Source of the DNA: CAMLOF01 sp041913045 | Lineage (GTDB): Bacteria; Pseudomonadota; Gammaproteobacteria; Burkholderiales; Burkholderiaceae_C | Direction of reading: 5' to 3' | Assembly (NCBI GenBank): GCA_041913045.1 | Contig: JAYSGB010000033.1 | Coordinates: 1-47,039, forward strand | DNA length: 47,039 nucleotides | Shown: in pieces, positions 8,004-16,404 of the stretch | How positions within the stretch are numbered: the stretch's first letter is position 1 | How the letters are laid out: the number at the start of each line of letters is the position of its first letter | Notes under the pieces: generated by a model | Database searches by the model: none | What the model was told of the DNA's origin: nothing | The model's input: the letters and a program-made list of their open reading frames with translations, nothing else | Translations under genes and position numbers: made by a program

Positions 8004-8932
8004 GCCACGGCCCCCGCCGCCACTCGACCACCCGCCTCGGCCTGCTGCTGGTAAAAGCGCACCGTGGCGGCCAGCCCGTCTGCCAACGACGTTCGGCGCA
8101 TGCCGGGGAATGCATCGGACAGCCCCGCCTCATCCTGGCCCACGGCAATCGGCAGCGCCGGTCCGGCGCACGACAGGCGCGCCTGCGGAACCATTTCTTT
8201 GATCCGGGCTATCACGTCGTTGGTGGAGACCTCTTCTCCCACCAGGTTGAACACCCTCGCTCCGTCTTGCCTGCCCAGTGCAGCGCGCACGAAAAGGGCC
8301 GCCGCGTCTTCCACATAGACCATGCCGCAGCGTCCGGTGAAGGGCAGCACATAGTCTTCGCCTAAGGCAGCAGCGCGGCAAGCCAGGCTGGGCCCGGCGC
8401 TCAGGCCGGTGTCGCGCCCGGGGCCGTACACCACAAAGGGCCGCAACCCCACGCTGGCAATGCCCGCGTCGTGCCAGTAGGCGCGTGCAGAGCCTTCGCC
8501 GGCCAGCTTGAAGGCGCCGTAATGCGTCTCGGGCCAGGGGTGGCGTGCGTCGTCGCTGCCAAACACGCCAGCCGTGCTTGCGTAGGCCAGTGAGGCAATG
8601 CCTTGCTTGCGGGCCATCTCGAACACGTTGAGCGTACCGATCAGGTTGATCTCGGCCCCTAACACTGGCGACTGCTTGCAGGTGGGCGTGAGCACTCCAG
8701 CAAGGTGGATGATGGCGTCGCAATCCTGCCCCGCGATCTCCACATCCTGTGCACGGCGGATATCGCCCACCACCCAGACCAGGTCCCGGGCCACGTGCTG
8801 GCCCGCGATTTCCGCCACCTTGCTGCGGTCACCCACGATGTCAAAAACCAGTGGCTCGTGCCCGGCCTCGACCAGTTGCCGGACCACCCAAGCCCCCAGG
8901 AAGCCGCTGCCTCCAGTCACCAGTACCCGCAT
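8000..8932 (-). CDS. NAD-dependent epimerase/dehydratase family protein
   Basis: A 310-residue extended SDR. The ATG at 8932 is chosen for its GGAG 4 bp upstream and because the protein then starts directly with the Rossmann strand MRVLVTGGSGFLG (GxxGxxG at 7-13). HLAG (76-79), the catalytic AYAST segment (117-120) and Tyr138-x3-Lys142 (HYGAFK) are all present, and LRPFVVYGPGRD is the classic sugar-epimerase substrate-side motif. The family epimerises, dehydrates or oxidises nucleotide sugars, but catabolic relatives oxidise uronates and other hydroxy acids. Coupling to an SDR and to a TRAP transporter argues for a catabolic role here. Confidence 0.9.
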   Translation of the reverse strand: MRVLVTGGSGFLGAWVVRQLVEAGHEPLVFDIVGDRSKVAEIAGQHVARDLVWVVGDIRRAQDVEIAGQDCDAIIHLAGVLTPTCKQSPVLGAEINLIGTLNVFEMARKQGIASLAYASTAGVFGSDDARHPWPETHYGAFKLAGEGSARAYWHDAGIASVGLRPFVVYGPGRDTGLSAGPSLACRAAALGEDYVLPFTGRCGMVYVEDAAALFVRAALGRQDGARVFNLVGEEVSTNDVIARIKEMVPQARLSCAGPALPIAVGQDEAGLSDAFPGMRRTSLADGLAATVRFYQQQAEAGGRVAAGAVA

Positions 8933-8954
8933 GTTGCTCCTCGAATGTTGTTGT

Positions 8955-8980
8955 AGACCCAAGGTCTGTTTTTCATTCTA
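8955..8980 (-). promoter_or_regulatory. Putative promoter of the epimerase-SDR-TRAP unit
   Basis: On the minus strand a -10-like TAGAAT occupies 8980-8975, about 43 bp before the start codon at 8932. No convincing -35 box lies upstream, suggesting activator dependence. Just downstream, AGACC-CAA-GGTCT (8955-8967) is a small perfect inverted repeat that could be an operator. This is the only sizeable gap (8933-9041) before this run of genes. Confidence 0.4.
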
Positions 8981-9041
8981 GGAACGGGGTCACTGCAGCC
9001 ATAGCCCATGGCGGCAAAGTGCAAGTTTGCGTTTTTTAAAG

Positions 9042-9989
9042 TTACAACGCGGCCTCGGGGCGTGCCGAACGTTCCAGAAAGAGCTCCTGGATCAGCCCCC
9101 GCAGCCAGCGGTTTGCAGCGTCGTGGTGAAAGCGTTCGTGCCAGTACTGCTTCACGGTGAAGGGCGGCATAGGCACAGGGCAGGCAAACAGGTTGAGGCC
9201 GAAGCTGCGCGCCAGCGTGTGTCCGGTCCGGCTGGGCATGGTCGCAATCAGATCGCTGGACGAAACGATGGCCGGAATGCCCAGGTACACAGGCATTTCC
9301 AGGAAGACCTTGCGGCGCACCTGCGCGCGCTCCAGCGCTGCGTCCAGCATGCGGTGCCCGGTGCCCTGCACCACGTCGATGTGGCCCTCGCTCGAATAAC
9401 CTTCGATGTCCAGCCGGTCGCGCACGCGCGGGTGCGCGGGGTTGACCAGGCACACCCACACCTGATCGAACAGGGCCTGCTGGTAAAAGCCTGTGTCGAG
9501 TTCCGGCACCAGACCTATCGCCAGGTCTGCATCACCTGCCTCCAGCAGGGCCGCCGTTTCGGCCCCGATCTTGATGGCCTCGAACTGCACATTAGGCGCC
9601 AGCCTGCGCATGCTGGCCAGTATGTGCGGCAGCAGCGTCAGCATGCCGCCGTCGGTCATGCACACGCGGAACCGGCGGTCTGCGTGCAGCGGATCAAAGG
9701 GCAGCGGCTCGGCGCTCAGTGCCCGCAGGGCCTGCAGGGCTTCGCGCACGGTCGGCAGCAGCGCTTCGGCTCGCGGTGTGGGCAGCATGCCGCCAGAGGT
9801 TCGCACGAACAGCGGGTCCTTCAGTACCTCGCGCAACTGCGCCAGCCAGATGCTGACCGTGGGCGCGCTCTGTCCCAGCTGCTCTGCGGCCCGCCCCAGT
9901 CTGCGGGTGCTGTAGAGCACGTCAAAGAAACGCAGCAGCTTGACGTCCAGCAACAGATCGTCGGGTTTGGGCCGTTCGCTGCGTTTCAT
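9042..9989 (-). CDS. LysR-family transcriptional regulator
   Basis: A LysR-type regulator of 315 residues from the ATG at 9989 (a GTG at 10001 would add four residues and overlap the preceding stop by one base). The N-terminal winged helix-turn-helix is clear: LLRFFDVLYSTRRLGRAAEQ, then SAPTVSIWLAQLREVLKDP and LFVRTSGGMLPTPRAEAL, shown here in pieces. The C-terminal co-inducer-binding domain (about 95-300) follows. LysR proteins bind T-N11-A sites and respond to a pathway metabolite. It lies directly behind the NIPSNAP gene, apparently in the same operon, and ahead of the epimerase-TRAP genes, which it may control. Confidence 0.92.
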   Translation of the reverse strand: MKRSERPKPDDLLLDVKLLRFFDVLYSTRRLGRAAEQLGQSAPTVSIWLAQLREVLKDPLFVRTSGGMLPTPRAEALLPTVREALQALRALSAEPLPFDPLHADRRFRVCMTDGGMLTLLPHILASMRRLAPNVQFEAIKIGAETAALLEAGDADLAIGLVPELDTGFYQQALFDQVWVCLVNPAHPRVRDRLDIEGYSSEGHIDVVQGTGHRMLDAALERAQVRRKVFLEMPVYLGIPAIVSSSDLIATMPSRTGHTLARSFGLNLFACPVPMPPFTVKQYWHERFHHDAANRWLRGLIQELFLERSARPEAAL

Positions 9990-10000
9990 CGAACCCGTCA

Positions 10001-10357
10001 CTAGCGCTTGGGCAACCAGCCAGGCATCTCGGTCGCGCGTATCAGCCGCGTCTCCTGCGCCGTGATGAGGTGCCCCGAAGCCTGCATGTAGGCCGGGAAG
10101 TCCGGGTGGGTGTCGCGCGCACGGCTGCGGCGCTCATAGTCGGCCAGGTCGTCGTAGCCCCACATGTGCACGAACTGGTTCTGCGGCCCCACCAGGCTGG
10201 TGTAAAAGCCCACAGGGTGCTCCAGCGTCTGCATCAGCACCGGCATGGCCAGGCGGTTGAACACCTCCAGGAACTCCGGCATCTTGCGCAAAGCAATCGT
10301 GTACACGCGGTGGTCAATCAGCGGCTTGTTCAGCCAGGGCTGCACGACGGTATTCAT
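10001..10357 (-). CDS. NIPSNAP family protein
   Basis: A 118-residue small alpha/beta protein of the NIPSNAP (dimeric ferredoxin-like barrel) family: VYTIALRKMPEFLEVFNRLA near the start, then GFYTSLVGPQNQFVHMWGYD, both typical. Bacterial members are often found beside catabolic oxidoreductases, though a catalytic role is not established. It overlaps the flavin dehydrogenase gene by 4 bp (start inside the preceding stop region), indicating translational coupling, and touches the LysR gene. A role as a lyase or as an accessory factor for the flavoprotein's product is inference only. Confidence 0.9.
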   Translation of the reverse strand: MNTVVQPWLNKPLIDHRVYTIALRKMPEFLEVFNRLAMPVLMQTLEHPVGFYTSLVGPQNQFVHMWGYDDLADYERRSRARDTHPDFPAYMQASGHLITAQETRLIRATEMPGWLPKR

Positions 10358-12060
10358 GCCTTTGCTCCCGCCAGGTCGGCAATGTGATTGGCCGTCACGT
10401 AGCCGAAGGTCATGTTCGGACCATGCGTGATTCCAGCACCCGGGTAGTTGCCACCCATGATGCTGGCGCGGTCGTTGCCCACCGCGTACAGGCCGGCAAT
10501 CACCGAGCCGTCGCGCTTCTTCACCTCGCCCACCACGCTGGTCTGTATGCCATCGAAGGTGCCCAGGTCGCCCATGATCACCTTGACCGCGTAGAACGGC
10601 CCGGTCTGCACCGGTGCCACGCAGGGGTTGGGGCGGTTGTCGGGGTCGGCCAGGTAGCGGTTGAAGCTGGTGCGCCCGCGGCCAAAGGCCGGGTCCTCGC
10701 CCTTGACGGCGTGCACGTTGTATTCACGCACGGCCTCTTCCAGGCCTGCCGCGTCAATGCCCGTTGCCCGCGCCAAGTCGGCCAGCGTCTTGCCTTCAAA
10801 CAGGTAACCGTTCTTGATAAAGCGGCCAATCGGCATGGGCGCAGGCTTCACGTAACCCAGTCCGTACTTCGACAGCGTCGTCTTGTCGCACACCAGCCAC
10901 ATCGCCGTTTCCTTCTGGCCACGGCAGGCCTCGATCATCGCGGCGCCCACGTCGTGGTACGAGTTGGATTCGTTGGTGAAGCGCTTGCCGTTGCGCAGCA
11001 CGCCTATGACGCCAGGCTTGTAGCGGTCCAGCAGGTGCGGGAACACGCCCACCTCGCCGTCCGGGAACACCACGCGCGACACCGGCATCCAGGCCGATGT
11101 GTCCTTGAAGCGGATGTCCACCACGCCCCCTGCGGCCTCGGCCATGGCCACGCCGTCGCCCGTGTTGCTCACTGGCGTGGGCGACAGATGCTCGCCCCCG
11201 CTGCGCAGGTGCGGGTAGGCCTGCGCAATGCGCTTCACGTCGTGCGGAAAACCGCCACAGGCCAGCACCACACCATGCCGGGCAGTGATGCGGCGCTCGC
11301 CGCCTTCACCCGCCACCTGCACACCCACGGCCTTGTCGCCTTCCATCAGGATCTGCTTGGCCGGCGTGCTGGTAAGAATGGGAATGCCCAGATCCAGCGC
11401 CGACTTGGCCAGCCGTGCAGCCAAGGCGTTGCCGCTGGTCACGTTGATGGCGCGCCGGTACAGCACCAGCTCCTTGATGTGGTTGGCCAGACGCTTGGCC
11501 ACGTACACGAAGGAGGTGAGCGACTTGGTCGCGCGGAAGAAGTGCTTGAGGTCGGCATTGGACGAGTTGAACATCATCCCGATGAAGGTGATGGTGCGCA
11601 GCGGCAGCTTCAGGCGCGGCATGTCCTTGCCCAGCCCGCGAATGTCGTAGGGCTCTGCCAGGATGGAACGGCCGATGTCCACGCCACCCGGCACGTCGGG
11701 GTGGTAGTCCGGGTAAAGCGTCGGAATGAATTTCATCGCCGTCTCACGCTCGAAGAACTCCACCATCTTGGGGCCGTTCTCCACAAAGGCCTGCACAGCA
11801 GCCTCGTCAAAGTAGCTGCCGGTCTCCTGCATCATGTAGGTGCGCACGGCCTCCACCGTGTCGGCCGCGTTCTGCTTGCGGCCATGGTGGTTCAGAGGAA
11901 TCCACAACACGCCGCCCGACAACGCCGTGGTGCCGCCAAACACCGGCTCTTTCTCCAGCACCACCACGTCCAGCCCGCGCTTTTTCGCGGTTATGGCACA
12001 CGACAGGCCCGCTGCGCCGGAGCCCACCACAATCAGGTCACATTCAAAGTTCTGGGTCAT
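10354..12060 (-). CDS. FAD-dependent dehydrogenase, 3-ketosteroid-Δ1-dehydrogenase/fumarate reductase family
   Basis: A 568-residue flavoprotein of the FAD_binding_2 family. VVGSGAAGLS (11-20) is the dinucleotide fold, Glu36 ends the second strand, and FGGTTALSGG (41-50) is the loop over the isoalloxazine. The C-terminal FAD motif reads GNDRASIMGG then NYPGAGITHGPNMTFGY; the Tyr539-x-Gly-x-Gly543 arrangement resembles the Tyr/Gly pair that enolises the ketone in 3-ketosteroid Δ1-dehydrogenases. No export signal or haem motif is present, so it is cytoplasmic. It probably introduces a double bond next to a carbonyl in a ring compound; the substrate may or may not be steroidal. GAAGGAG precedes the ATG and the SDR gene ends 18 bp upstream. 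Confidence 0.9.
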   Translation of the reverse strand: MTQNFECDLIVVGSGAAGLSCAITAKKRGLDVVVLEKEPVFGGTTALSGGVLWIPLNHHGRKQNAADTVEAVRTYMMQETGSYFDEAAVQAFVENGPKMVEFFERETAMKFIPTLYPDYHPDVPGGVDIGRSILAEPYDIRGLGKDMPRLKLPLRTITFIGMMFNSSNADLKHFFRATKSLTSFVYVAKRLANHIKELVLYRRAINVTSGNALAARLAKSALDLGIPILTSTPAKQILMEGDKAVGVQVAGEGGERRITARHGVVLACGGFPHDVKRIAQAYPHLRSGGEHLSPTPVSNTGDGVAMAEAAGGVVDIRFKDTSAWMPVSRVVFPDGEVGVFPHLLDRYKPGVIGVLRNGKRFTNESNSYHDVGAAMIEACRGQKETAMWLVCDKTTLSKYGLGYVKPAPMPIGRFIKNGYLFEGKTLADLARATGIDAAGLEEAVREYNVHAVKGEDPAFGRGRTSFNRYLADPDNRPNPCVAPVQTGPFYAVKVIMGDLGTFDGIQTSVVGEVKKRDGSVIAGLYAVGNDRASIMGGNYPGAGITHGPNMTFGYVTANHIADLAGAKA

Positions 12061-12078
12061 ATTCGTCTCCTTCGTTGT

Positions 12079-12891
12079 TCAGGCGGTGCGGTTGTAGCCA
12101 GGGCGCGGCACCATGTCCATGAGCATGTTGGCCATGCCGCCGTCCACCAGCAGCTCCGCGCCGTTCACGTAGCCCGAACGCGGGCTGGCCAGGAACAAGG
12201 CCACATTGGCAATGTCCTGCGGCTCGCCAATGCGGCGGCTGGCCGTCACGGCGGCGCGTTTCGCTTCAAAACCGGGCTCTTCATAAAACTTGGCCGACAA
12301 GGCGGTGCGGATCATCCCTGGGCAGATGGCGTTGCTGCGCACGCCCTGCGGCCCCCACTCCACCGCCAATTGGCGAGACAGCGCCAGCACGCCCGCCTTG
12401 CTCGCGCTGTAGGCACCGCTGCCGCTCTGCGGGAACAGGCCCGAAATGGACGCCACGTTGACGATGCTGCCCATGCCCGCCGCGCGCATCGGCTCGCCAA
12501 AGGCGCGGGCGCACAGCAGGTAGCCGGTCAGGTTGATGGACAGCACCAGGTTCCAGTCGTCCAGGTTGACATCGCCCAGGTTGCCGGGCCGCAGCAGGCC
12601 CGCGTTGTTGATGAGTGCATGGCAAGTGCCCAGTTCGGCCTGCACTTTTCGGGCTGCGGCCTGCACACTGTCGGGCTGCGCAATGTCACAGGCCACGGCC
12701 AGGGCTTGCGCGCCCATGCCGCGCAGGGTCGCCGCGTGGCGCTCGGCACCCTCGGCGTCGCGGTCCAGCAAAGCCACTCGCGCGCCCGCTTCGGCCAGGC
12801 CGCTGGCCACGGCAGCGCCAATACCACTGGCCGCGCCAGTCACCACACACACCTTGCCCGCCAGGCCCAGCCAATCTTCCACGTTCGACAC
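12079..12891 (-). CDS. SDR-family NAD(P)-dependent oxidoreductase
   Basis: A 270-residue classical SDR. I place the start at a GTG (12891) because AGGAG lies 5 bp upstream (minus strand); a longer frame back to 12984 would run through the promoter region. TGAASGIG (18-25), LLDRD, NNAG (95-98), Ser148 (NVASISG), Tyr161 and Lys165 are all canonical. The C terminus (YVNGAELLVDGG) resembles cyclic-alcohol and diol dehydrogenases. It is the first gene of the SDR-flavoprotein-NIPSNAP-LysR unit and is transcribed divergently from the AraC-type regulator, which is likely to control it. Confidence 0.9.
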   Translation of the reverse strand: MSNVEDWLGLAGKVCVVTGAASGIGAAVASGLAEAGARVALLDRDAEGAERHAATLRGMGAQALAVACDIAQPDSVQAAARKVQAELGTCHALINNAGLLRPGNLGDVNLDDWNLVLSINLTGYLLCARAFGEPMRAAGMGSIVNVASISGLFPQSGSGAYSASKAGVLALSRQLAVEWGPQGVRSNAICPGMIRTALSAKFYEEPGFEAKRAAVTASRRIGEPQDIANVALFLASPRSGYVNGAELLVDGGMANMLMDMVPRPGYNRTA

Positions 12892-12947
12892 GTTCGTCTC
12901 CTGCACAAATATGAAGTGGATTGTTGGTTCCGCGCGCCGTGCTGTTT

Positions 12948-12980
12948 TTGACGAATTGCGCCAAGAGCAGGACAATTCGT
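12948..12980 (+). promoter_or_regulatory. Promoter of the AraC-type gene with inverted-repeat operator
   Basis: TTGACG (12948-12953), a 17-bp spacer and GACAAT (12971-12976) form a plausible sigma-70 promoter whose start would fall about 16 bp before the ATG at 12999. ACGAATTG (12951-12958) and CAATTCGT (12973-12980) are perfect 8-bp inverted arms, 22 bp apart centre to centre (two helical turns), and each overlaps one promoter box. This suggests autorepression and possibly shared control of the divergent SDR operon. Confidence 0.6.
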
Positions 12981-12998
12981 GCACACTGGAGCCTGTAT

Positions 12999-13964
12999 AT
13001 GGCGTATCCCCGGGTCATTCCCAACTACGATCTGTACGGCGACCAGGCGTCCCCGGCATGGTCCAACTCGTTCAATTTCGAGTGGATTCCGCAGCGCTCT
13101 GCTCCCTACCAGTGGTTCATCCAGCCGCACCGGCACGACGCCTTCCTGCAGCTGCTCTACCTCACGCGCGGCCAGGTGCAGGTGCAGATCGACGACCTTC
13201 ACGTCGAAGCCCACGCCCCCTGCCTGCTGGTCATTCCGGCGGGCCACGTACATGGCTTCCGCTTCTCGCAGGACATTGACGGGCCCGTGGTCACCGCCAC
13301 CCAGAAGACGCTGGAGTCCCTGGCCGCGGCCACCATGCCCGAGTTGCTGCCCACCATACGCAAGCCCCGAGTGCTGCCCTTGCAGGACGACATGCGCTAC
13401 GTCAACCGGCTCATGCCCCTTTTCCTGGCGTTGGAGCAGGAGTCGCGCAGCCACGCCCCGGGGCAACTGGCCGCAGGCATGTCCTTGCTGCTGGCCTTGA
13501 TGATCCAGGTCTGCCGCATCAGCGGCATGGAGGGCGACGGGCAGACGCCCGCCAGCATGGGGGTGTCGTCTCGCAAGGCGCGCCAGATCGAAAAATTCCG
13601 CGCCCTGGTGGACAGGGACTTTCGCAAACAGCACTCGGTGCAGGCCTACGCGCAAGAGGTGGGCGTAACGGCCGGGCAGCTTTCGCGGCTGTGCCGCGAG
13701 GTGCTGGGTATGTCGGGGCTGGACGTCATCAACGCCCGCATCCTGCATGAAGCGCAGCGCGAACTCGTCTACACCAGCCTGCCCGTGAAGCAACTCGCCG
13801 CCGAACTGGGTTTTGACGACGACGCCTACTTCAGTCGCTTCTTCCGCAAGCACACCGGCGTCAGCCCCAAGGTGTTTCGCGCCAACGCGCTGCGCGAGAT
13901 ACGCGCGGGCACGACAACGCCCGGCACAGCCCGCCCCAACGCCCCTGAAGGCGGCCCCCTCTGA
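12999..13964 (+). CDS. AraC-family transcriptional regulator (PobR/HpaA-like)
   Basis: A 321-residue regulator. The ATG at 12999 (MAYPRVIPNYDLYG) has TGGAG upstream; the frame extends further back but only into the promoter. Residues about 25-120 form a cupin ligand-binding domain (QPHRHDAFLQLLYLTRGQVQ... IPAGHVHGF). The C-terminal AraC DNA-binding domain spans about 215-315, with first helix-turn-helix SVQAYAQEVGVTAGQLSRL and second PVKQLAAELGFDDDAYFSRF followed by FRKHTGVSPKVFR. Architecture matches PobR/HpaA-type activators of hydroxy-aromatic catabolism, though ligand specificity cannot be read. It is divergent from the catabolic SDR-flavoprotein operon, 107 bp between start codons. Confidence 0.92.
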   Translation: MAYPRVIPNYDLYGDQASPAWSNSFNFEWIPQRSAPYQWFIQPHRHDAFLQLLYLTRGQVQVQIDDLHVEAHAPCLLVIPAGHVHGFRFSQDIDGPVVTATQKTLESLAAATMPELLPTIRKPRVLPLQDDMRYVNRLMPLFLALEQESRSHAPGQLAAGMSLLLALMIQVCRISGMEGDGQTPASMGVSSRKARQIEKFRALVDRDFRKQHSVQAYAQEVGVTAGQLSRLCREVLGMSGLDVINARILHEAQRELVYTSLPVKQLAAELGFDDDAYFSRFFRKHTGVSPKVFRANALREIRAGTTTPGTARPNAPEGGPL

Positions 13965-13980
13965 ACCAGCGAGCCCTCTC

Positions 13981-16401
13981 ATGACCGAGCCCCTGCATCC
14001 CGGCCTGCTCCACACCCCCTGTGACCCGGCGGCCCTGGGCTTCGCCACCACCGAAGAGCTTCCCGAGCTCGATGCCGCGCAGATCCACAGCCGTGCGGTG
14101 GAAGCCGTGCACCTGGGCCTGGACATCCACCACCACGGCTACAACCTCTTCGTGCTCGGTGAAAGTGGCAGCGGGCGCCACGCCATCGTGCACCAGCTGC
14201 TGGCGGCAGAACGGCTGGCAGGCGGGCCACCCGCCGACTGGTGCTACATCTACAACTTCGCCGACCCCACGCGTCCCGCGCTGCTGCGCCTGCCGTGCGG
14301 ACGCGGCCCCGCCCTGCGCGACGACATGCAACACTTCGTGGAGGAACTTACACCCGCCATCAACGCGGTATTCCAGGGTAACGAATACCGGGGCCGCGTC
14401 GAAGCCCTGCAAGAAGAAGAAAAACAGCGCGAGGTGAGCGCCCTGCAGGCCCTGGGCGACGAAGCCGCCAAGCTCAACATCGCCCTGCTGCGCACGCCAG
14501 GGGGCTTTGCCTTCCTGCCGATGAAGGACGGCGACACCACCATGAGCGCGGAAGAGGTGGCCCAGCTCCCCCAGGAAAAGCAGGACGAGCTCGCACAGCA
14601 CGTCAAGGACCTGCGCGAACGCATGCACCAGCTCTTCAACGAGTTCCCGCTCTGGCGACGCGACCTGCAGGCGCGCCTCAAGAAGGTAGGCAGCGACGCC
14701 CTGCGTGACACCGTCACGCGCATGGTCGACGACCTGCGCCCGCGCTACGCCGACCTGCAAACCGTGACCAGCTTCCTGGACGCGGTGCTGCAGGACATCA
14801 CCGAGAGTGGCGAGACCCTGCACGAGACCTCGCACAGCGAGGGCGACACCGAGACCACCACCTACTCCGGCACCATCTCGGTCCAGCGCTACCTCGTCAA
14901 CCTGCTGGTGGAAAACCCGGCCGACGGCCAGCGCCCCATCGTTTACGAAGACCACCCCACGCTGCAGAACCTGGTGGGCCGCATCGAGCACTTCGTGCAC
15001 ATGGGCACGCTCATGAGCAACTTCACGCTCATCCGCGCTGGCGCGCTGCACCGCGCCAACGGCGGCTTCCTGGTGCTCGACGCCATGAAGGTGCTCACCC
15101 AGCCCTATGCGTGGGAAGGCCTCAAGCGCTGCCTGCAGGCGGGCGTGGTGCGCATCGAGTCGCTCTCAGACCTCATCGGCCTCAGCGGCACAGTGCAGCT
15201 GGAGCCGCAGCCCATGCCGCTGGACCTCAAGATCGTGCTTATCGGCGAGCGCATGGTGTATTACCTGCTCAGCCAGTACGACCCCGACTTCGCCGCGCTC
15301 TTCAAGATCAACGCCGACATGGAGAGCGAAATCCAGCGCACCTTGGCCAACACCACGGCCTATGCGCGGCTCATTGCCACGCTGGCCCGCCGCGAAGGCC
15401 TGCGCCCACTGTCGGCCGACGGTGTGGCCCGCGTGATAGAACACGCCGCCCGCCTGGCCAGCGACTCGCAGCGCCTGAGCACCCACACCCAGCCGCTGGA
15501 CGACCTGATGCGCGAGGCCAACCACTTCGCCGCGCAGGCCCAGGCCGCCACCATCACGCGCGAACACGTGCAGACCGCGCTGGACGCGCACCGCCACCGC
15601 CACCAGCGGCTCCAGGAGCGCTACCACGACGAAATCCTGCGCGGTCAACTGCTGGTGGACACCAGCGGCGAGCACGTCGGGCAGGTCAACGGCCTGGCGG
15701 TGGTGCCACTGGGCGACGCCACCTTCGCCCACCCGGTGCGCATCACCGCCACTGCGCGCGTGGGCGACGGCGAAGTCATCGACATCGAACGCGAGGTCAA
15801 GCTCGGCGGGCCCATCCACTCCAAGGGCGTGCTGATCCTCTCGGCCTTCGTGGCGGCACGGTTCGGCACGGGCGCGCCCCTGTCGCTGCGGGCCAGCCTG
15901 GTGTTCGAACAGTCCTATGGCGGCGTGGAAGGCGACAGTGCCTCGCTGGCCGAACTCACCGCGCTGCTGTCCGCGCTGGGCAAGTTGCCGCTGAAACAGA
16001 GCCTGGGCGTCACCGGCTCCGTCAACCAGTTCGGCGTGGTGCAGCCCGTGGGCGGCATCAACGAAAAAGTGGAAGGCTTCTTCGACATCTGCGCGGCACG
16101 CGGCCTCACGGGCCAGCAGGGCGTGCTCATCCCAGCCAGCAACGTCAGCCACCTGATGCTGCGGCAAGACGTGGTGGACGCGGCGCGCCAAGGCCGCTTT
16201 CACCTGTGGGCCGTGCACAGCGTGGACGAAGCCATGGAGCTGCTCACCGGCCTGCCCGGCGGCAACACCGACGCCCAGGGCCAGTGGACGGCCGGTTCAG
16301 TCAACGCACGCATCGCTGAAGGCTTACGCCAGCTCGCGCGCGCACGTCAGGCGTTTGCGCACCCCGAGGGCAAGGCTGGCAAAAGAAAGGGAAGCCGCTG
16401 A
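13981..16401 (+). CDS. Lon-like protease with degenerate AAA module (LonC/YcbZ type)
   Basis: An 806-residue AAA_32-type protein fused to a Lon serine protease domain. The start at 13981 follows the AraC gene by 16 bp. The C-terminal proteolytic domain (about 565-760) has the Ser-Lys dyad: Ser653 in GDSAS and Lys696 in GGINEKVEGF. The N-terminal nucleotide-binding fold is degenerate: GESGSGRH (60-67) has Arg66 where a Walker A lysine is expected, and FLVLDA (363-368) lacks the Walker B glutamate. A long charged helical insertion lies about 130-255 (EALQEEEKQREVSALQAL and on). This layout recalls the ATP-independent LonC group. A cytoplasmic quality-control role is likely; ATP dependence is doubtful. 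Confidence 0.9.
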   Translation: MTEPLHPGLLHTPCDPAALGFATTEELPELDAAQIHSRAVEAVHLGLDIHHHGYNLFVLGESGSGRHAIVHQLLAAERLAGGPPADWCYIYNFADPTRPALLRLPCGRGPALRDDMQHFVEELTPAINAVFQGNEYRGRVEALQEEEKQREVSALQALGDEAAKLNIALLRTPGGFAFLPMKDGDTTMSAEEVAQLPQEKQDELAQHVKDLRERMHQLFNEFPLWRRDLQARLKKVGSDALRDTVTRMVDDLRPRYADLQTVTSFLDAVLQDITESGETLHETSHSEGDTETTTYSGTISVQRYLVNLLVENPADGQRPIVYEDHPTLQNLVGRIEHFVHMGTLMSNFTLIRAGALHRANGGFLVLDAMKVLTQPYAWEGLKRCLQAGVVRIESLSDLIGLSGTVQLEPQPMPLDLKIVLIGERMVYYLLSQYDPDFAALFKINADMESEIQRTLANTTAYARLIATLARREGLRPLSADGVARVIEHAARLASDSQRLSTHTQPLDDLMREANHFAAQAQAATITREHVQTALDAHRHRHQRLQERYHDEILRGQLLVDTSGEHVGQVNGLAVVPLGDATFAHPVRITATARVGDGEVIDIEREVKLGGPIHSKGVLILSAFVAARFGTGAPLSLRASLVFEQSYGGVEGDSASLAELTALLSALGKLPLKQSLGVTGSVNQFGVVQPVGGINEKVEGFFDICAARGLTGQQGVLIPASNVSHLMLRQDVVDAARQGRFHLWAVHSVDEAMELLTGLPGGNTDAQGQWTAGSVNARIAEGLRQLARARQAFAHPEGKAGKRKGSR

Positions 16402-16404
16402 GCG

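Noticed and set aside
10384..12951. 855-residue open frame on the plus strand antisense to the flavoprotein and SDR genes
   Set aside because: Histidine/arginine-rich shadow of high-GC coding DNA; the minus-strand genes have clear families and ribosome sites.
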